From: an uncultured Candidatus Melainabacteria bacterium
Lineage (GTDB): Bacteria; Cyanobacteriota; Vampirovibrionia; Gastranaerophilales; Gastranaerophilaceae
Direction: 5' to 3'
Assembly (NCBI GenBank): GCA_947525005.1
Contig: CANNUY010000021.1
Location: 1-26,349, forward strand
Length of the DNA: 26,349 bases
Shown here: piece after piece, positions 23,644 to 26,349 of the stretch
How the letters are laid out: each line of letters begins with the position of its first letter
Position numbering within the stretch: the stretch's first letter is position 1
Program-made: the position numbers and the translations under genes
The notes under the pieces: model-generated
What the model was told of the DNA's origin: nothing
Database searches by the model: none
The model's input: only the letters and a program-made list of their open reading frames with translations

Positions 23644-24752
23644 TGAAGATAGATAATTTTAAGATAGAAGATTGGTTTAACGCTTACGAGAAACTTTCAA
23701 AGTATGATATGGCAGATACTTGTGTTGAGTCACTTTCTTTGAACGGTTTGTTTGAGATTGTGGGCAATAAAGAATTACATTTAGAAAATATTTTGAATAA
23801 GAAGCTGAATTATGGCGACATTCAGGGTAGTGAGAGATTAAAAACGGCTATTTCAAAGATGTATAAGTCTGTAAAGAATGATAATATCACTGTTACACAT
23901 GGGGCGATTGGTGCAAATCAGTTGGTTATGCTTTCTATGGTTGAAAGAGGTGATGAGGTTGTTTCGATTATACCTACTTATCAACAACATTATTCTATCC
24001 CAAAATCTTTTGGTGCTGATGTGAAGCTTGTTTTTTTGAAAGAGGCAAACGATTGGTTAGTTGATGTTGATGAGTTGGAGAACGTTGTAACTAAAAATAC
24101 AAAAATTATCTGTATGAATAACCCTAATAATCCTACGGGGGCTGTTTTGCCACGAGAAATAATGGATAGAGTTGTCGAAATTGCAAGGAAGAATGATTGT
24201 TATATCTTGTGTGACGAGGTTTATAGGGGGTTAGAACACGATGGTAGGGCTTCTGACTCTATTGTAGATATTTATGAAAAGGGAATTTCTACGGGTAGTA
24301 TGTCAAAGGTCTTTTCTTTAGCTGGACTGAGATTGGGGTGGATAGTTGCACCTGCTGAGGTTATGGAAAAGGTTGTCGTCCAAAGAGAGTATAATACGAT
24401 TAGTGTAAGTTCTGTTGACGATTATTTTTCTAGTATTGCACTTGAGAATAGGGACAAGATTGTTGATAGAAATTTGGGTATAATTTTGAGGGGGAAGAAG
24501 ATTTTATCTAAATGGATAGAGTCTGAACCTTTGATAAGCTGGGTTGAACCAAAGGGTGGAACGACAGCTTTGATAAAATATGATGTGGATATGTCTTCTG
24601 TTGAACTTTGTAAAAAGTTGTTAGATGATACGGGTGTTTTATTTTTACCTGGGGATACTTTAGAGATGGAAGGCTATTTGAGGGTCGGCTATTGTAGTGA
24701 TGTTAGAACCTTGCAAACAGGGTTAGATATATTTTCAAAGTGGTTAAAATAG
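23643..24752 (+). CDS. PLP-dependent class I/II aminotransferase
   Basis: This encodes a 369-residue fold-type I enzyme. The PLP lysine is K222 in STGSMSKVFSLAGLRLGW. D191 and Y194 in LCDEVYRG hold the cofactor ring, N163 in NNPNNPTG contacts its O3', and R230 is in the phosphate-binding GLRLGW. The N-terminus (FKIEDWFNAYEKLSKYDMADTCVESLSLNGLFEI) recalls the group that includes capreomycidine synthase-like and uncharacterised archaeal aminotransferases, not plain aspartate aminotransferases. The substrate cannot be told from sequence. ATG overlaps the preceding stop by one base (TAATG), so it is the last gene of the coupled run. It is followed by a repeat element, not an obvious U-tract terminator. 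Confidence 0.88.
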   Translation: MKIDNFKIEDWFNAYEKLSKYDMADTCVESLSLNGLFEIVGNKELHLENILNKKLNYGDIQGSERLKTAISKMYKSVKNDNITVTHGAIGANQLVMLSMVERGDEVVSIIPTYQQHYSIPKSFGADVKLVFLKEANDWLVDVDELENVVTKNTKIICMNNPNNPTGAVLPREIMDRVVEIARKNDCYILCDEVYRGLEHDGRASDSIVDIYEKGISTGSMSKVFSLAGLRLGWIVAPAEVMEKVVVQREYNTISVSSVDDYFSSIALENRDKIVDRNLGIILRGKKILSKWIESEPLISWVEPKGGTTALIKYDVDMSSVELCKKLLDDTGVLFLPGDTLEMEGYLRVGYCSDVRTLQTGLDIFSKWLK

Positions 24753-24761
24753 AATATAAGT

Positions 24762-24917
24762 AGTCATTCCGAACTGCGAATTTTGTGTAGGCTGACCGAG
24801 TGAAACGAGGGAACGCCGAAGTAACGCCGAAAAAATGAACGACAGTTTTACAATGTAAAACAAAGTGAATGACTTGAAGGCGTGAAACAATAATTCAAGA
24901 CAGTTTCGGAATCCCTG
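24762..24917. repeat. MITE/REP-like intergenic element with inverted ends
   Basis: ATTCCGAACTG at 24766-24776 and CAGTTTCGGAAT at 24901-24912 are inverted ends (one extra T). Between them lie GACCGAGTGAAACGAGGGAA and an 8-bp palindrome, GTTTTACA-A-TGTAAAAC (24845-24861). The end AATCCCTGCGAAC resembles the end of the copy at 14394. It fills the 170-nt gap between convergent genes, encodes nothing, and may also end transcription. Confidence 0.6.
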
Positions 24918-24922
24918 CGAAC

Positions 24923-25795
24923 TTAAATCTGATATTTATCTTTTTCAAACACAAAAATATTTATCAATGAAAAAGCCATAATAACAATTAATAATACAAC
25001 TGCAAGTGCTGATGCGTAACCTAGATCAAGGTTTTCAAACGCACGTTCGTAGATATAGTATACGATTGTTTTACTTGAGTTTAGAGGACCACCTTTTGTC
25101 ATAACGTAGATTTCAACGAACACTTTCATTGCAGAGATTATACTTATTGTTGAAACAAGAGCGATTGTCGGCATAATTTGTGGGATAGTTACAGTTAAAT
25201 GTTTAGTAAGAAATCCTGCACCATCTATTTCACAGGCTTCATAGAGTTCTTGAGGAACGCTCATAAGAGATGCAAGATAAATCATCATATAGTAACCGAT
25301 ACCTTTCCAGATGGTTACTATAGCAACAGATATCATTGAGAACCTTGAATCTGTAAGCCAACCGATAGGTTTAAGTCCTAGAAGTCCTACAAAGTAGTTT
25401 AGGATACCTTCTTGAGCGTAAAGCCATTTGAACGCAATCGCTGCAACTACGATTGAAACAATTACTGGTAAGTAGATTAGTATTTTATAGAGGGTAATAC
25501 CTCTGATTTTTTGATTTATGAGGATAGCTAAAAATAGTGGAAAAATAACTAGGAACGGAACAGCAAGGATTAGGAAAAAGAAGGTGTTTCCCATTACCTG
25601 ATAAAAAAGAGGTGAGTTTAAAAGCTCTTTGTAGTTATTTAGTCCAACAAAGCTTGGGTTATAAATGCTGTTTGAATAATCAAAAAAACTTAATCCTATT
25701 GTTTGAAAAAACGGGATAAAGAAAAATACTGTAAGAATGATTATTGCAGGCAATATAAAAAGATATGGAACGTATTTTTTATAGTATTTAAACAT
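24923..25795 (-). CDS. MalF/UgpA-type sugar ABC transporter permease
   Basis: This encodes a 290-residue inner-membrane permease with six spans (about 11-33, 72-95, 105-125, 153-175, 205-225 and 262-283). The EAA loop that docks the ATPase reads YEACEIDGAGFLTKHLTVTIPQIMPTI at about 185-211, with the conserved E-A-x3-G spacing and the closing I-P. N-terminal KKYVPYLFILPAIIILTVFFFIPFFQTIGLSF is typical of the CUT1 family (maltose, glycerol-3-phosphate and similar solutes). There is no sugar-binding protein, second permease or ATPase next to it: the downstream neighbour is convergent and over 550 nt upstream is non-coding. The substrate is unknown. No Shine-Dalgarno is present. Confidence 0.9.
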   Translation of the reverse strand: MFKYYKKYVPYLFILPAIIILTVFFFIPFFQTIGLSFFDYSNSIYNPSFVGLNNYKELLNSPLFYQVMGNTFFFLILAVPFLVIFPLFLAILINQKIRGITLYKILIYLPVIVSIVVAAIAFKWLYAQEGILNYFVGLLGLKPIGWLTDSRFSMISVAIVTIWKGIGYYMMIYLASLMSVPQELYEACEIDGAGFLTKHLTVTIPQIMPTIALVSTISIISAMKVFVEIYVMTKGGPLNSSKTIVYYIYERAFENLDLGYASALAVVLLIVIMAFSLINIFVFEKDKYQI

Positions 25796-25801
25796 AGTTT
25801 T

Positions 25802-25830
25802 ATTATATAAAATGATTTAAAAAATATCAA
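25802..25830 (-). promoter_or_regulatory. near-consensus sigma70 promoter giving a leaderless permease mRNA
   Basis: Read on the minus strand, -35 TTGATA (25830-25825, 5 of 6) is followed by exactly 17 nt and a perfect -10 TATAAT (25807-25802). Only 6 nt, AAAACT, lie between the -10 and ATG at 25795, so the start point would fall on the start codon. Confidence 0.65.
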
Positions 25831-25867
25831 ATAGAATTTGAAAAAACTTATTTAAAATAACAAAAAA

Positions 25868-25894
25868 GAACAGAGATGAACTCTCTGGGTGAGA
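25868..25894. repeat. 27-nt motif, copy A
   Basis: This segment matches 26323-26349 at 21 of 27 positions, sharing GAAC and then CTGGGTGAGA. In copy A, CTCTC-TGGGT-GAGAG (25881-25895) can form a hairpin. GTAAAAAC/GTTTTAC (25895-25916) and ACAAA-ATAC-TTTGT (25965-25978) fold nearby. The surrounding 25796-26349 has no convincing gene. Confidence 0.5.
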
Positions 25895-26212
25895 GTAAAA
25901 ACATTTGCAGTTTTACCTCTTTTAACAGTTGGTTTGAGTATAGCGAGAGAGAAATCCGAACTCGACAAAATACTTTGTAAAAAACAAAAAAATAATAAAA
26001 AAAATAAATAATTTATGTAGCTAGTCTAACGTAATTTAGAACTTTTGCAAATATAAAATATTTAAAGTTTGTCATAAGCTAATTAACATATCTATCTAAA
26101 AAATGTTATTAAATGTAAAAAAGTCCATAGAAAAAATGTAAAATTCTATAAAATCTCCTTCGAATATATGAGTTATAATGTATTAAGATGTGCTAATAAA
26201 TGACAAAATAAA

Positions 26213-26275
26213 ATGGACACTGGAAAAATAAAAAAGAAGCTAAAATCAAGTCCCTACAGCCTTTTAAATTCGTAA
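26213..26275 (+). other. possible 20-codon leader ORF
   Basis: ATG GAC ACT GGA opens a 20-codon frame rich in lysine and serine that ends TAA at 26273, inside the first hairpin of the folding segment. TATAAT at 26174-26179 lies upstream, but no convincing -35 or ribosome site does. It could be a leader peptide for a gene beyond the window, or chance. Confidence 0.2.
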
Positions 26276-26349
26276 AAGGTGAAGGACTCCACTTTTTATT
26301 GATTAAGTATCAATAAAAAGAAGGACGGGGAAGAACCCACTGGGTGAGA
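26249..26349. other. strongly folding segment, cut by the window end
   Basis: AGTCC (26249-26253) pairs with GGACT (26284-26288), enclosing CCTTTTA/TAAAAGG (26260-26266 with 26273-26279). Next is a perfect 12-bp hairpin, CTTTTTATTGAT/ATCAATAAAAAG (26292-26303 with 26309-26320), then motif copy B (26323-26349, GGACGGGGAAGAACCCACTGG and on). It may be a regulatory leader, small RNA or repeat. The strand is uncertain. Confidence 0.4.

Noticed and set aside
21880..24752. GT39 enzyme plus aminotransferase as an Ara4N-type lipid A modification pair
   Set aside because: The aminotransferase is class I/II, not the DegT/ArnB type, and no other arn-like gene is present.
26249..26349. TPP, glycine, cobalamin or SAM riboswitch
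   Set aside because: CTGGGTGAGA slightly recalls the TPP CTGAGA box, but the partner motifs of each class are absent in the visible part.

Overview
The window is AT-rich DNA from a diderm bacterium, roughly one third G+C by eye. It encodes two LPS-transport proteins (LptC-like and LptA-like). Its GyrA has the degenerate first GyrA box QNRATRGK that I associate with Cyanobacteria, and there are small proteins with an N-terminal QFGA/VSF-type motif. No photosynthesis gene is seen. Together these suggest a non-photosynthetic cyanobacterial relative of the gut Vampirovibrionia/Gastranaerophilales ('Melainabacteria') type. That placement is an inference and was not tested by any search.

Layout. 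(1) 1-4934, plus strand: the end of a prophage or prophage remnant. It holds a small unknown protein, a membrane-anchored coiled-coil protein, a tail-collar protein, a beta-rich unknown, a tail fibre, a DUF4376-like protein, a small unknown and the large terminase. It stops at a 42-bp perfect palindrome acting as a two-way terminator. (2) 4992-5759, minus: uridine phosphorylase (udp) with its own promoter. (3) 5921-10151, plus: a membrane-anchored HELTH metallopeptidase candidate, then a SWIM/SNF2 helicase. (4) 10406-14314, plus: gyrA (TTG start) followed closely by a LytR-CpsA-Psr protein. (5) 14315-16060: an accessory patch with intergenic repeats, a minus-strand 143-aa protein flanked by inverted repeat copies, an 82-aa Gly/Ser/Asn-rich ORF whose transcript runs into a structured segment and a strong terminator, and a minus-strand Cys-rich small protein. 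(6) 16070-24752, plus: a tight seven-gene run lptC - lptA-like - TPR - dprA - topA - GT39 membrane glycosyltransferase - class I aminotransferase. Genes overlap or nearly touch, so this is probably one transcript. (7) 24923-25795, minus: a lone MalF-type sugar ABC permease with a near-consensus promoter placed so that the mRNA would be leaderless. (8) 25796-26349: no gene; two related 27-nt motifs and a strongly folding segment cut by the window end.

How it fits together. The host genes cover envelope building (LPS transport, LCP ligase, GT-C glycosyltransferase), DNA topology (GyrA, TopA), DNA uptake and recombination (DprA), remodelling (SNF2) and nucleoside salvage (Udp). The least explained parts are the 15.2-15.7 kb ORF-plus-RNA unit, the metallopeptidase, the dispersed REP/MITE-like elements, and the motif pair in the last 500 nt. 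No rRNA, tRNA, CRISPR array, integrase or transposase gene was seen.
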